Assembly (NCBI RefSeq): GCF_027744825.2
Contig: NC_071334.1
Coordinates: forward strand, 43,129,437-43,193,436
Origin: Synchiropus splendidus
Taxonomy: Eukaryota > Chordata > Actinopteri > Syngnathiformes > Callionymidae
Direction of reading: 5' to 3'
Length of the DNA stretch: 64,000 bases
Part shown: in pieces, positions 1 through 11,659 of the stretch
How positions within the stretch are numbered: position 1 is the stretch's first letter
Layout of the letters: every line of letters starts with the position of its first letter
Notes under the pieces: generated by a model
Database searches by the model: none
What the model was told of the DNA's origin: nothing
The model's input: only the letters and a program-made list of their open reading frames with translations
Made by a program: the position numbers and the translations under genes

Positions 1-599
1 TCCCTGACACGGTCCGCACCTCCAGCAGGCAGCCGAGGCTCGGTCTGGAGGTTGAGAGCGTCAAGCAAATGCTTTCTGATGGACTGCAATGACGAAACAT
101 GGCACCTGGAAGAACACCACACAAATAATATATTATACAACAATAATATATATAACAACTATTCTGATAACCGCAGCAAACGTTCTGGTCAAGACTTTAC
201 TCCACATTTGAGAGGTTGGCTTGATTTCAGATTCAAACTGACGTCAGAATATGAGAGGGGTTGAAAGCAGAAAACAGATGAAAACACCAGGTGCTCGAAG
301 GCCAGGGCATGCTTTCCCAGAAATGGTTGACTTAAACAAGAATCATGAACACAATTCCTGAAAAAAAGGCCAAATCACATCTGCAGCAAATTGAATCCAA
401 TTAAATCAAAGTTACCGAACTTAAAGATGGAAGCAGACATTTAATACTGAGAAGAAAACAATGAAGAAACGACTGACCTGCCACGGGTGACAGTGCTGTC
501 AGAGGGTGTTGGTTCTCCCTTCGCCGGGTTCACTACAAACCCGATCACTGCTGTGGAACCCAGGATCAACATCACAGTGAGGCTGAATACAAAGGACAT
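1..599 (-). CDS. Unidentified gene, 5' part: signal-anchor-like first coding exon (partial)
   Basis: An ATG at 599 opens a 40-codon exon that ends at 478 with a consensus donor (GGCAG|GTCAGT), phase 2. The peptide is hydrophobic from about residue 2 to 22 (LTVMLILGSTAVIGFVV), then polar (NPAKGEPTPSD), as in a signal peptide or a type II signal anchor. A plausible acceptor (CTCCAG) lies at 46-45, and an exon at 44-1 would continue in frame with a short stretch starting RPSLGCLLEV before the window ends. The open frame extends upstream to a TTG at 623, but the ATG at 599 is the first Met. It lies head-to-head with PPEF2. I do not recognise the family; nothing specific can be said about function, and the second exon is a guess. 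Confidence 0.35.
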
Positions 600-855
600 G
601 ATGGACCAAACTCTGGCGACCAAACTGCTTTCAAATCAATGCGACAGCTGACAAAGTTGTCTTTGGCTCTGCCCAAGTGATCTGAGGAGGAATGACCAGG
701 CGGGATGCTCCACGAGGTGTCGTTTGTCTGCGCCTGGGAACCTGGATTTTTATCTTCCTTTACTCAGGCTTGGCCTTGAGATACTTGACATTGTTGTCCT
801 GTACCCTGTTCTGTGTGAAACACGGAAAGGAGGATGCTCCAGCAAAGAGAGTCTC

Positions 856-898
856 GCACACACACGCGCACACACACACACACACGCATGCACAAATG
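856..898. repeat. (CA)n microsatellite, interrupted
   Basis: CA dinucleotides broken by CG and TG steps. Open frames that cross it on both strands are Thr/His or Val/Cys artefacts. Confidence 0.85.
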
Positions 899-1162
899 TA
901 CACACATGCACATCGTTTGACTGGACAAAATCTTGTTTTTACTGTAAATAGGCCACTGTTGTTTGCTTTGGAAAACACACAAATTCAACATCCATGCCTC
1001 TATTATATTCTGATTTCGTGATGCTGGCTGTAAACGTTAACTTCTACATCTTAGCACAGTGGTGAAAACGCTCTGACCAGCCCTTACCAAAACAAATGGG
1101 TGTGCGACGTCTAAAACCTTTTGTTCTTGTTTTGTCTTTGGACTTGAATGAGTTGATTACGA

Positions 1163-1621
1163 GTGATTCATTCAAAAAAAAATTGAACAGTTTGCTCTCC
1201 AGACAACAGGGAACCTTTGTCAGTGCAGGAGTTCCTGGTCCACTGATCACACTGATGCACAAGACACGTGGCAGCTAGGATGATAACAACAACAACAAAC
1301 ATGGAGGAAGCCCTGAACCAAAGCAAACAAAAGCATCTGTTTGCTTTGGTTCAGGGAGGTTTTTCACTACACAATGGCCAGGGTTTCCACTACTCTGAAT
1401 GGACTTGAAATTCTTATAACATTGAAATTCTTCTACAAATATTTTCAAGACATTAAAAGAGCTTTAGTTTAAATAAGGTGATATAAAAACTTGAATATAG
1501 ACACCATCCTGATTTATTGTGCTATTGTCAAACTGATGCAAAATAAACAATATTTTGTTGTTTAACTGGATGTATGAGTTCATCATTTGATTCAGAAATA
1601 TACCAAATTCATTCAAATTAT
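1163..1621 (+). repeat. Dispersed repeat fragment with 18-bp hairpin, partner of the 22.3-kb element
   Basis: This stretch matches, in inverse orientation, the interior of the element at 22328-22954. The shared part includes a hairpin at about 1312-1357 whose arms read CCCTGAACCAAAGCAAAC and its complement around a short loop, then the tract with TTTTTCACTACACAATGGCC. The copy lacks both termini seen at 22328 and 22954, so it is truncated. Confidence 0.75.
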
Positions 1622-2985
1622 CTAACTATCTTCCGTTCAACCATGACCTAGAGGTGCTAATGCTCTGGCTCCCTCGAGGCCATTTGAGGCCAGACACGCT
1701 TCTGCTGCTGTAGATCATCTACTTCAAGGTTCAATGTTCAGTGGTTCTGATATGGCCATCTGTAGACATTGTTGAGCCTTGCATCTTAGTGTCAAAGTCA
1801 CTTTTCTGTATTGTGAACCACAGTAAAGATCCCACCAGGCCACCTGCAAAAAAAAAAAAAAAAAAAAAGCTTGTTTCCTGCGTGTTGAACGCTATCACCT
1901 TCTAAAAACTCCCCTTCATGGACTTACATAAAAGGCCTTTGATGCTTCCAAATAACATTTTTTTTCTGTCCAAGTATCATCCAAGGACAAAATCTGGGCA
2001 GAGGAAATGTAACAAAAGAGTCCAGATGGATACCACAGGTGAACGCTAATGTCCATCCGCAGGGCAGAGGAGAATTTCAGCCTTGACAGTGAGCGAGTCC
2101 AGAGCGGAAACATGCATGGAATGATAACTCCCCACAATGATTTGAGGGCAGTTTTCTTTCTCCTTTGGCCAGTTTCACCAATACACTGAAAACCACAATT
2201 AAGAGGAGGAACAAGTGTTAAACTGTAGTGAGTCAAAAGGTTTGGATGGCGTGGATTAGGGTATGTCAACTGCAGAAACAGAAAATTATTTGATTGATTA
2301 TTCCATACAATATTCAGACTGATGGAACCATTGAGGATTAGTGCTTGAGAAACATGTATTTTATAACATCTTAAATGCTAAACAGTGTACATTTTCTGTT
2401 GTAAGCACACTGGCACTCTGGGTTCTATTGAGCAGACTGTTGTCGGAATAGAAATCTTGCCTAAAATATTCAACAGGTCTCAACAATAAACTTCTAAGGT
2501 TCAAACCACCCCTGAGGGAGAATGAAAAACTTAACCAAGAAACAACTACTCACACATGCTATTTTGATCATATAATGTGTACTAAAAATGCAGGTCATAC
2601 ACCTCAAGTTGTCAAGTGCAGTATGGAGTGAAGGTAGAGAGTAGAGAATGCGGATGACTGGTATGTCAAGGGAGCTTTGTAGAGCAAAGGGGCGCAGTGG
2701 TTGCAGGTGTTTGTTGCTTGTTTCAGATGCAATCTCATTGGTTACACTAAATCTGTGTGTTTGACCTGAAACCTGCACCTGCCCGGGCCTTTGAGGAACG
2801 TCTTACCCACCCAATGGTTTGTGGTCCCACATCTGCTTATTAATAGCATTTAGACAGCCAATGTTGTGTAAGAGACACACATTTTGCCGGCTTTGTCACA
2901 AGAAAACAAGTTCCAAGTTCATTACTAAAAGAAAAGTGTGGATATCGGCTATTCAGAGAAAAATTGAATGAATGAATGAATGTGA

Positions 2986-3977
2986 TTGGGATGGCCGATA
3001 ACTTATGATACATGATGCTTATGATACAAACCCAATCTCCACGATGACAATTCAGCATCTCACGATAAATTTGATAAACATGCGGCTCACTCACTGCATT
3101 GGACCTGCACACTTGAACATGACGAGACCGTGACGACGCGCTGTGCTCTCTAGCTCCGCGGCATTTTATTAGATGGAGTGGTCCTTATAGGACGCGGTCG
3201 TCTGCCTTGGTTCGCATCAACACATGCAGGTCTCCCGCTGCGCTGGCGCCACGGCGAAATAATGTGGTGAAAATAGTTGGATATTGGACGGACCTTCACT
3301 CCAGTATTGACAGCGGAGTCCTCTTCCGCGTCCCCATTAGGGTTCACTGAACGCGGACACACTCTCACAGGCAACGCTAATGCTACGACCCAGCATCAGT
3401 TAGGGACCATCAACAAATTCTAAAGTGGTCAAAGTATTAGTGAAATCTTCAATAAGGCAATGGAAAACAACCATTTTAGGAGAGAGAATTGTGAAAAGGT
3501 TTTTCATCACACAAGACAAAGGACTGACAGTTTGTATAATGATTTGGAGAATAGAATATGACTAAATGATCATTTATTCATATGATTTCTGATATTTCTT
3601 CTATAGCATCTAGGAAATGTGTCCAGACTGGTCCATAGTTCAAGTCAACTGTTCAGAGACATGAGATACAGCAGACAGACGGCTCAATTTAACCCCTAAA
3701 TAAAGCTGGCAGAGCAGTCTGTCAGACACCAGCAGCTTCTACCAGAGACGTGAAACACTGAATTTCTCATCTCTACACTTGGTTAAATATTATATTGAAG
3801 CATAAACAAATAATGATGTTGGAGACAAACTCCACTAATAGGTTTCATCATAAAACAGTTTCAAGAGATACTGTAGTGTCCAACACGTGGAATAGAATGA
3901 AAATGGATCCATCGTGATAATTATCGTTATCACCGAAATTTTATCTTGATGACTTTTTTTTGTCCATATCGCCCCAA
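2986..3977 (+). mobile_element. Non-autonomous hAT-like element, family A copy 1
   Basis: One of three related copies in the window (others 11660-12745 and 14364-14745). Ends resemble inverted termini (TTGGGATGGCCGATAA at the left, complement of TTGGGGCGATATGGAC at the right). The interior has GC-rich and AT-rich blocks shared with copy 2 in inverse orientation and no usable transposase frame. The flanking 8 bp do not match, so any target duplication has decayed. Assignment to hAT rests on copy 3, which has cleaner ends. Confidence 0.7.
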
Positions 3978-5457
3978 CCAGCGCAAAACCCATCTGCTTT
4001 ATAATGCCAGGCGATTACAGCTGTGATGTAGAATGGAAGAATTCTATTTTTGCTTGTGTTTTAAGGGTTGTCCTCTGGGACATAAAATCATTTGTAAAAA
4101 TGGTTTCACACAACATTTTCCAACTGTGCTATTTTATTTTATTGACTTTTTGTATCTTAAGTGGCTTCTTTAAAAACATGCAAACGCACTGGATGTCAGC
4201 ATGCGTAATCTCAGTCCTTGAGAATTTTCTCCCTGGAGCACAAGATGGCCGCACCAGCAAAGATTGTGAGTGCTGTGATGAAATAGACTCGTCGGAAATA
4301 GAGTTCCTCCTGCACAAATAGCTTCCACACATTTACACGTCACATGTCAACACCTTTAATAAAAAAACAGATAAATGCAGGATGCACACTTATCACATGA
4401 CATTCTTGATGCAAGGAGGGGGAAATGACTCCTGCTGATGAGCGATGTCCTGGGGTGAGTACCAAGAGCCCAATTCAAGTAGTGAGATTTGCTGTCTGGG
4501 AAAGAGATTAAGTGAATCTCTCCATTTAATCAAAGTCTGTTCAGTAAAGAGGTGTTGAAAAGATAGTCATTCACAGATTCCATTATTTTGGCTTCGGAGC
4601 CACGCTGGCCTATGAGTCATGGAACTAAAGAACACATGCTGCCCTTTAACAAACTCCTCATCCGTTTATCGAGTGCACATGCAGGCCGCAGTAATCCTAA
4701 TCCACTTATATCTGGTATTGTTCATGTGACCACAGACCCCCAGTTAGACGCTGCTGAGAGAGTGTTGCACCTCTAAGGCATATCAGCCCGCAGACGCCCA
4801 GTGGACAGGTGAGCAGAAAAATGTCTTTTTATCCCAGTTATGTTGATGGAGTTTACACTGAAATACGCCAGGTAAGAGACAAAAACCTCGTCAGATGTGC
4901 CTTAGTAGCTGGTGTTATTGAGCAAAACAGTCTGGTCTAAAGGCTTAGATTTCATTACAACCGTGTTAGATCACATTTCCAAAGACAGTTGACACTAATA
5001 GCAGAACATGGTCATGCAAGTATGCTGAGGCTTCCAGGTGGGCCAGTCGGTGCCTGCCCTTTTCTAATGTTCAGCATTATATTAAAAAAAAAAAAAAGCC
5101 CACACTGTTTCACCACTTGATGTATTTTTCCCTCATAATAATGAATTGTTTTCTCACTGAAAAAAGGGAAGACTGGAAGGTCCAGCTGTGCCCATGTGTA
5201 CTTGCACTGTGTGTATGTGTGTAGGAGGCGAGCACGTCTCGGGCCCCAGTCTGTGCTGGGAGAGGGCACAAATTGTGTTTTACCAAGTTGGTAGTTCCCC
5301 TTCTGCAGACTTCACATCTGAATTGGCCCATTCACAGTGATAGAAATTATCCCGGAATGCCAAATACTGTGATACTTGAACTTCCTGCGTTTGTAGCATT
5401 TTCCGACCACAAGGTCAGACACTCACATGAAAGGTTTTTGGCAGGCCACCGAGGGTC
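3978..5457. other. Intergenic stretch, probable PPEF2 5' flank
   Basis: No coding exon was found here. It contains the CRX-type motif block at 4613-4703 and a strong donor at 4808/4809 (GACAG|GTGAGC) that could end a non-coding first exon of PPEF2. A second pair of splice-like sites (acceptor about 4839, donor after CCAG near 4871) is present, but any short frame between them is in the wrong phase to join PPEF2. Confidence 0.45.
4613..4703 (+). promoter_or_regulatory. Candidate photoreceptor-type enhancer/promoter: AP-1/NRL-like core plus tandem CRX/OTX sites
   Basis: TGAGTCA lies at 4613-4619 and a perfect tandem TAATCCTAATCC at 4692-4703, about 750 bp upstream of the PPEF2 start codon. TAATCC is the core bound by OTX/CRX homeodomain proteins, and NRL/MAF factors use TGA(C/G)TCA-containing sites. 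Mammalian PPEF2 is known for photoreceptor expression. That these sites act on PPEF2 is inference. Confidence 0.4.
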
Positions 5458-8400
5458 ATGGGCTGTGGCATGGGAAAGTCAGATCAGCGCGAAAAGAAAG
5501 GTGACCACATACTTCTGAGGTGGGAAAAGGTAAAAAAAAAAACTAAAATATTGTTTTCTCACTGTGCAGAAAGCATCTCGGTTCCAGGTAAATAATTTTA
5601 AAGTGATGCCATGATTGAACGTTTGGATGTGATGTGTAATGTATGGTAATTCAACTCCACCATGCATGTGTCGAAGCTGCTACAGGTGAGTTGCCAAATT
5701 GCTTCATTGATGATGTTTTATTCATTGACTCCTGACATGTACATTCCACCTTCTGTATCGTCAGCGATCAGAGCAGCGCTGCTGATTCAACGCTGGTACC
5801 GTCAGTACGTCGCTCGCCTGGAGATGCGACGCAGATGCACATGGAACATTTTCCAATCTATTGAATACGCAGGACAGCAGGACCAGATCAAAGTGAGGTC
5901 ATGGCGGTCGTGAAAATAGTGCTTTTCATGTTTAGGAACCATGGCATTTCATTGATGACAGCTTAAACCAGCGTTTTTCAACTGGCACGAGAGAGAGTCA
6001 GGTGTGCATGGGAAAATTATCCAGTTTTTTAAGTAAGTAAAAAAAAAAAAATCATGATATATTTCGCCTTTCTGGACACATTTGAAACAAATACATTTTC
6101 TGCAATTTGTTTCTACATGTATCCTGGCAAAATAACAACTGAGTGTCAGTAGCTGCAGTTGTTCACAAATGAATAGAGGACTTCAAGCACCAGTACGCTT
6201 TGGACGAGGTTCCTTTGGTGATGAGCCTCAAGATTTTTTCAATGAAAAAAAGGTTGAAAAACACTGGCTTAAACTATTGCAATGAAAAAAGAACCATTTG
6301 TTTCTTCCATCATGACTGAATTTTTTCTTCCGTTTCAGCTGTACAATTTTTTCAGCTCCCTCCTGGAACACTTCACTCAGGCCAGCAGTGAAAGTAGGAC
6401 AATAATAAACAATGTTTAAATTGCCTGTTTATTCATATCTTCACCATCTAAACAGATAAATTAATAAATCACCTTCACCGTGAGAAGGAACTCTGCGCTG
6501 ATGCAGAGTGGGAGAGAGAGTTTTGCTACAAAAGCATCGAAGTCCCGGCGAGTTACTCTGGTCCACACTTGACCTTCCCTGTGACCTTCTGTGCCGTGTC
6601 AAAGCTGGTAGAGGCCTTCAGGCACAAGCATGTAGGTACTTAGTATGATGTCAACAATTGTATCGAAATATCACAGGAAATGAAGCAGGATATTATCATT
6701 ACTGTAGTAACATTTCTACTTCACTGCATTCTCTTTTCTTTCCCAGTAGAAGCTTCATGCTCGCTATGTGCTGCAGCTTCTTGGGGAGACCTGGAGACTT
6801 CTGAAAATCCTTCCAAATATAAATCACATCTCCACCCACGGTCGCAAGGAGATAACTATATGTGGTACACAACTTAGTGTAAAACAGTCTTACAGCGTGT
6901 GACTAAACAATGTTCTCTCTTCTCAGGAGACTTGCATGGACAGCTTGAAGATCTGCTCTTGATATTCTACAAGGTTATCCATAACCATGCTGTTCATTCT
7001 GTTTCACAAGTTCTTCTAAATCTTCAATATGTCCCTAGAATGGGTTGCCATCACCTGAAAAACCCTATGTGTTTAATGGCGACTTTGTGGATCGGGGTAA
7101 ACACTCCTTAGAGATTCTGCTCATCCTGTTCGGCTTCCAACTTCTATATCCGAATGATGTCCATCTAAACCGAGGGAACCACGAGGATCACATTGTCAAT
7201 CTTAGGTATTGCCTATATCAATATGTGAGCCAAATCTGTCATGCAAGGTTTCAAATAAAAGTTGTTTTTTTCGTCTTACGTATTCCAGGTATGGCTTCAC
7301 TAAAGAAGTGTTGCTGAAGTACAGGGTGAGTCAGTGGTACCCCACAGTTCAAATGATAAACCCATCATGACGCAGGATCAGTCATTCAAATCACACACTT
7401 GTGATCTGGAAATACGGAGCAGCGATCAATCCAGTGCTTCAAATGGATGAGAGAAAAGCTGTTTGTTGTGTTTGCAGATTCACGGTAAAAGGATCCTCAA
7501 GCTCCTGCAGAAGATCTTCAGCTCGCTACCACTTGCAGCACTGATCGACAAGAAGGTGCTCGTGGTGCACGGCGGGATCTCAGACACCACAGACCTCAAC
7601 ATCATCGCCAAGCTTGACAGACACAGAGTGAGGTTTTCAGTTGGTCATGACACTTACGGTGTGAGCACCACAGAGGATAAGCTTTTGTTTCCCGCTAGTA
7701 TGTGTCGACGCTCAGGCCTCCCAAGTCATGCCGCCACACAATGTGGTGGACGAACACCAGCCAAACTGGTGACCAGCGTGACGGGCGACCGCGGGTTTAC
7801 TCCCTAAATCATCAAAGTTCATGCCGAGGTCAGAGACGTGACCTCCGACGTCGGTCACTCCACAATCTGACCAATAGCAGTCAGCCCAAGTGCTCGCTGG
7901 AGAAGGAGCTGAAGAGGAGACGCAGACTGGCCGGCTTCCACCAGGCTTACGGAGAGACGCAGAAATGCGACTCGGGCTCGGATCCAGAGTGTGGAGAGAC
8001 AACAGACGAGGAAGAGTGGAAACAGGTAGGAAGTCGCTGTTCATCTTTCTTTGACAAGCGGACTGAAGAGCTTTTCCTGGCCATTTTTAATTGGGCCACC
8101 CAGATCGTGGACTTGCTGTGGAGCGATCCAATGCCCCAAAATGGCTGCATTCCCAACGAGGTGCGCGGTGGAGGCTGCTACTGGGGGCCAGATGTGACGG
8201 CGGCTGTTTTAGGAAGACACAAGCTCCAGACCCTCATCCGATCTCATGAATGCAAACAGGATGGATACGAATACTGCCACAATCACAGGGTGAGCACAAA
8301 CCATAGTCCATCATGCTTGAGCATCAACTGAAACTCAACACAAAACCATGACTGCTTGTAGGGATTTTAATTTTAAGAACACAATGGTATCAGAGTATAT

Positions 8401-9077
8401 TAATGTTATTGCTGTGGTGCACTGCGCTCCTCACCCGCCTCTTTCTGGACACATTTGAAACGAATACATTTTCTGCAATTTGTTTTTGCAAATAGCCTGG
8501 AAAAATAACAACTGATTCTCAGCAGCTACAGTTTTCCCCAAATGAATAGGGATTTTCTACAGGACTTTAAGCACAAGTGCGCTTTGGCCGAGGTTCCTTT
8601 GGTGGTGACCCTCTGGATTTTTTCAATGAACCAAGGGTGCTGTGGCTAGAAAAAGGTTGAAAAACACAGGCTTAACATATTGTTTGTTTTTGTAGGTGCT
8701 GACGATATTTTCAGCTTCCAACTATTATGAAGTAGGCAGCAACAGAGGGGCCTACATCCGACTGGGTCCTGATCTAATGCCACACCTGATCCAGTATCAA
8801 GCCGGAAGAGCTTGCACGGAGCTTACATTGAGACAAAGGTTGATTCCTCAGACTTGATTTATTATTTATTTTAAATTGTGGAGTGTAATATAAGCGATTG
8901 CAAGTTTAACTTTTTTCCTTTTATAGCGTTGGCTGGGCGGAGAGATCAGCACTTCGAGCACTGAGAGAACAATTGTTCATTCACAAGTCTGAGCTCATCG
9001 CTGCCTTCAAAGAGTTGGACCCAAACCACACAGGTGCAAGTAAAACAAGTGAATTATCAGTTTAAAAGAATTCCATT

Positions 9078-9173
<96 letters not shown>

Positions 9174-11517
9174 CCATACATTTCCATACAATCTGTTCTA
9201 GAGTTCCGCGGGCTAACAAGGCTGAAGTTGCATAATGCCGTAAAGCAGGGGTCTCAAACTCAATTTACCTAGGGGGTCACTGGAGCTAGGGTCTGGATGA
9301 GGCTGGGCCACATCAGGTTTTTCACAAGAAAAGCAACAACAAAAATGTGTGTACATTGTGAACATGAATGGAACTTTGAACATGAACTGCTCTGAACATG
9401 GCTTCTCTTGCCTACTTCTTGCTGCTGGAGACCTGGCAGCGCTTCCCCTCCTATCGCCAAGCCACATTTGGCTTGAGGGAGGAAGCAGTTGAGACCCTCA
9501 GTAGACCTCGAAGACGCTCATCAGTAAGTCTGGTCCTGTACTTGGACTGACTGAAGTTCAAGGTGGAGAGGAGCTTTTCACACAAGTATGTGCTCCCCAA
9601 AAGGCACATGGTCCGCTTGAACATTCGGGAAAGCTCAGGGAAGCTGAGAGCCAGTTCTCTCAAAAAATTGCCCGAGCTTGTCTGCTTTCCCACTCACCAT
9701 CCGGAACTTGACTTTGAGTTGAGAGTTGCAGTCAATGTGCTCCATTTGAAGCACAGGAGTTGCAACTTGCTCATCAAAGAAGAAGGGATCTGCAAAAATT
9801 TCAAATGTGGCTCTGTACGTCTTGAAGTCTGCAAATATATGGTCAAATTCTTTCTGAAGCTTCAAAATGGCATCAGCATACTTCTCACCACTGAACGCTG
9901 CGCCTGCACCCACAAGTGCCTTGCATGCTGGGAAATGGCAAAGGTTTGTCACACTAACATTAAACTTTCATATTAAGGCAGGGGCCCTAAACTACAGTCC
10001 CACGGCCGCAGTTGGCCCATGGGCCGCGAGCTTGAGACCTACAGCATAAAGAAACACATGCAAAGCATTTGTTTTTACCTTTACAGGTACAATCTCGCTT
10101 GGAAACTGGGTGGGCGGCATTGAAAGTGTCCTGAAGCTGTGTCTTCCCTGGAGGGTCCTGCGGCCTCAGCTGGTCAGGTGTACCCAACAGGGCCTGGTCA
10201 ACTACCCACAATGGATCAAAGAACTTTCCATCACTGAGCCAAAACTGGAGGTGCAAAAATGTATATCACATCAGTTGTGAAAATGATTGGAAGAGGGAGT
10301 GGGAGAGAAAAAACATATTTTTAGTGCTTAATTTGTCTTGTCAAGTCTAGTTTTCTTTATAACGAAAAAAAAAATCTTGATTTTCGCACCAACTCTGAAT
10401 GCTACTTTTTTTAGTTTTTAGTGGTGTTGCACCTGTTGAGGGACATGTATGCATTCTCTGTGAGGACCTTGACTCATCTGCTGCCACCAGCTTAGCTGTC
10501 GCGAGCGAGTGTCTGCCAACTGGTGGCTTTCACTCTGTAAAAGAGAAGTGTCTATCTTTTCTATGGACCAAGGACAGATTACGCTACACAATTAAAAAAT
10601 AAATACAGATAAAGTAGGTCTGGGATTTGAAGTACTTAGGCTCAACTGTCCAGGGCGATGGAGAGTGCGAGAAAGAGGTGAAGATCGGGTGCAGGCAGGA
10701 TGGAATCACTGGAGACAAGGTGTGATGTGTGACAAATGGTTGTTGGCAAGGATGAAAGGGAAGGTGTGGTGAGGCCAGCAATGTTGAATGGTTTGGAAAC
10801 AGTGGCACTGCAGAAAAGACAGGAGGCAGAGCTGGAGGTAGCAGAGATGAAGATGCTGAGCTTCTCTCTGGGAGTGAGCAGGATGGATAGGATCAGGAAG
10901 CAGTAGATCAGAGGGACAGCACACGTGGTCAGGTGTTTAGGAGACAAAGTCAGAGAGGCTAGACTCTCAAAACATAGAGTCATAATGTCACTTTGATGTG
11001 CAAAATACACAAGTCTGAAAAAAATCATGGTCAAACACATTTAGAGTGCCAGTAGTCTGACCTTTAGAAAAATAAATAAAGTCCAGAAGGCTTTCCTGAA
11101 AATAGAAAACAAGGAAAAAAATAATCAGAAGGTTGTTGTGCTGAAATATGTGTAACTCACAGATCTGTGACACCAGCATCCTGGAGACCTTGTACAAAAA
11201 CCACTCCAACTTGGAAGCTATCTTCAGAATCATCGACACTGATCAGTCAGGTCAGTAAAGCTCTGGCAAAAAGCAAAGATTTTTTTCATTTTTTTAACTC
11301 CAAAAATAATCATGTCTGCCTCCCTTCCTGATGTCAAGGTTTGATCTCATTGGAAGAATTCCAGCAAACTTGGAAGCTCCTCAGCTCACATCTGAAAACA
11401 GAGCTCAGCAACGAGGCCATCGCACACTTGGCGCAGAGCATCGACTTCAACAAGGACGGCAGCATAGACATCAACGAGTTCATGGAAGCTTTCCGGCTGG
11501 TGGATATTCCGTCTTGA
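5458..11517 (+). CDS. ppef2: PPEF2, serine/threonine-protein phosphatase with EF-hands 2 (retinal degeneration C family)
   Basis: Sixteen coding exons: 5458-5500, 5765-5892, 6339-6393, 6456-6631, 6750-6864, 6927-6973, 7039-7205, 7289-7325, 7478-7627, 7699-8025, 8104-8289, 8696-8838, 8927-9033, 10087-10250, 11163-11250, 11339-11517. They join in frame to 703 residues (human about 750). The start ATG at 5458 gives [14 protein letters not shown], an MGC N-terminus typical of acylated PPEFs. An IQ motif ([13 protein letters not shown], about 20-33) follows. The PPP catalytic motifs are intact: GDLHG 173-177, GDFVDRG 202-208, RGNHE 233-237, VVHGG 285-289, RSHE 461-464. A basic/acidic linker (307-415) splits the catalytic core. 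EF-hand loops at 640-651 and 680-691 are canonical; an earlier one at 556-567 lacks the final Glu and probably does not bind calcium. The product should be a calcium-regulated metallophosphatase. No canonical AATAAA was seen just after the stop. Confidence 0.95.
5969..6266. mobile_element. hAT-like MITE, family C, complete copy in PPEF2 intron 2
   Basis: Termini CAGCGTTTTTCAAC and GTTGAAAAACACTG form an inverted repeat. A perfect 8-bp target duplication GCTTAAAC lies at 5961-5968 and 6267-6274. At 298 bp with no coding capacity it is a non-autonomous hAT-type element. Confidence 0.9.
8400..8672. mobile_element. hAT-like MITE, family C, left-truncated copy in PPEF2 intron 11
   Basis: Shares the interior (TTCTGGACACATTTGAAAC) and right end (GGTTGAAAAACACAG) with the 5969-6266 copy. 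The left terminus is missing. The right flank again reads GCTTAA. Confidence 0.75.
9081..9170. repeat. (TA)45 microsatellite in PPEF2 intron 13
   Basis: Ninety bases of perfect TA repeat, followed by two copies of TTTCCATACA. Length is likely polymorphic and prone to assembly error. Confidence 0.95.
9246..10043 (-). mobile_element. Relict hAT element with broken GTF2IRD2/ZBED-like transposase, PPEF2 intron 13
   Basis: The left end reads CAGGGGTCTCAAACTC and the right end GAGCTTGAGACCTACA, an imperfect hAT inverted repeat. Flanks CCGTAAAG and GCATAAAG match at six of eight bases. Minus-strand frames at about 9451-9693 and 9635-9952 overlap in different frames. The first has the C-terminal hAT pattern ([41 protein letters not shown]). 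Most of the transposase is missing and the remainder is frameshifted, so it is dead. Confidence 0.7.
10608..10975 (+). mobile_element. LINE fragment: C-terminal reverse-transcriptase remnant, PPEF2 intron 14
   Basis: With frame changes, the plus strand spells a familiar fish non-LTR ORF2 tail: [12 protein letters not shown], then [20 protein letters not shown] and [15 protein letters not shown]. No single frame stays open. I read it as a 5'- and 3'-truncated RTE-like LINE piece; the clade is not certain. Confidence 0.65.
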
Positions 11518-11659
11518 CATTAAGCACAAATTCATTTTCTCAGCAAGTTCCCAGGCTGTTACAAATCTTTTTCGTTATGATCTTCACTTGGCTTTGCACA
11601 GGGAAGAACAATAGTAATTAAATCTAAAAGCTTAGTAGGACACAGAAAATACAACACAC
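11518..11659 (+). other. PPEF2 3' flank
   Basis: Short sequence between the PPEF2 stop codon and the next transposon. It contains ATTAAA (in AGTAATTAAATC, about 11617), a possible weak polyadenylation signal, but no AATAAA. Confidence 0.3.

Larger units (their letters stand above)
600..2985. other. Intergenic stretch, no gene seen
   Basis: Apart from the CA repeat and the dispersed-repeat fragment listed separately, I see only short unrelated open frames without splice sites or family similarity. An A-run sits at about 1848-1868. Part of it may be the 5' flank of the minus-strand gene. Confidence 0.5.

Noticed and set aside
692..1021. Open frames across the CA repeat on both strands
   Set aside because: They exist only because the microsatellite lacks stops; there are no splice sites or family motifs.
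4004..4321. 105-codon plus-strand open frame
   Set aside because: No recognisable domain, no splice context, and an overlapping minus-strand frame of similar length; looks like chance.
5662..5913. Unspliced PPEF2 start at 5662 or 5737 reading straight into the IQ exon
   Set aside because: The frame is open, but a good acceptor lies at 5764 and the upstream MGC exon joins in the right phase and fits the family better.
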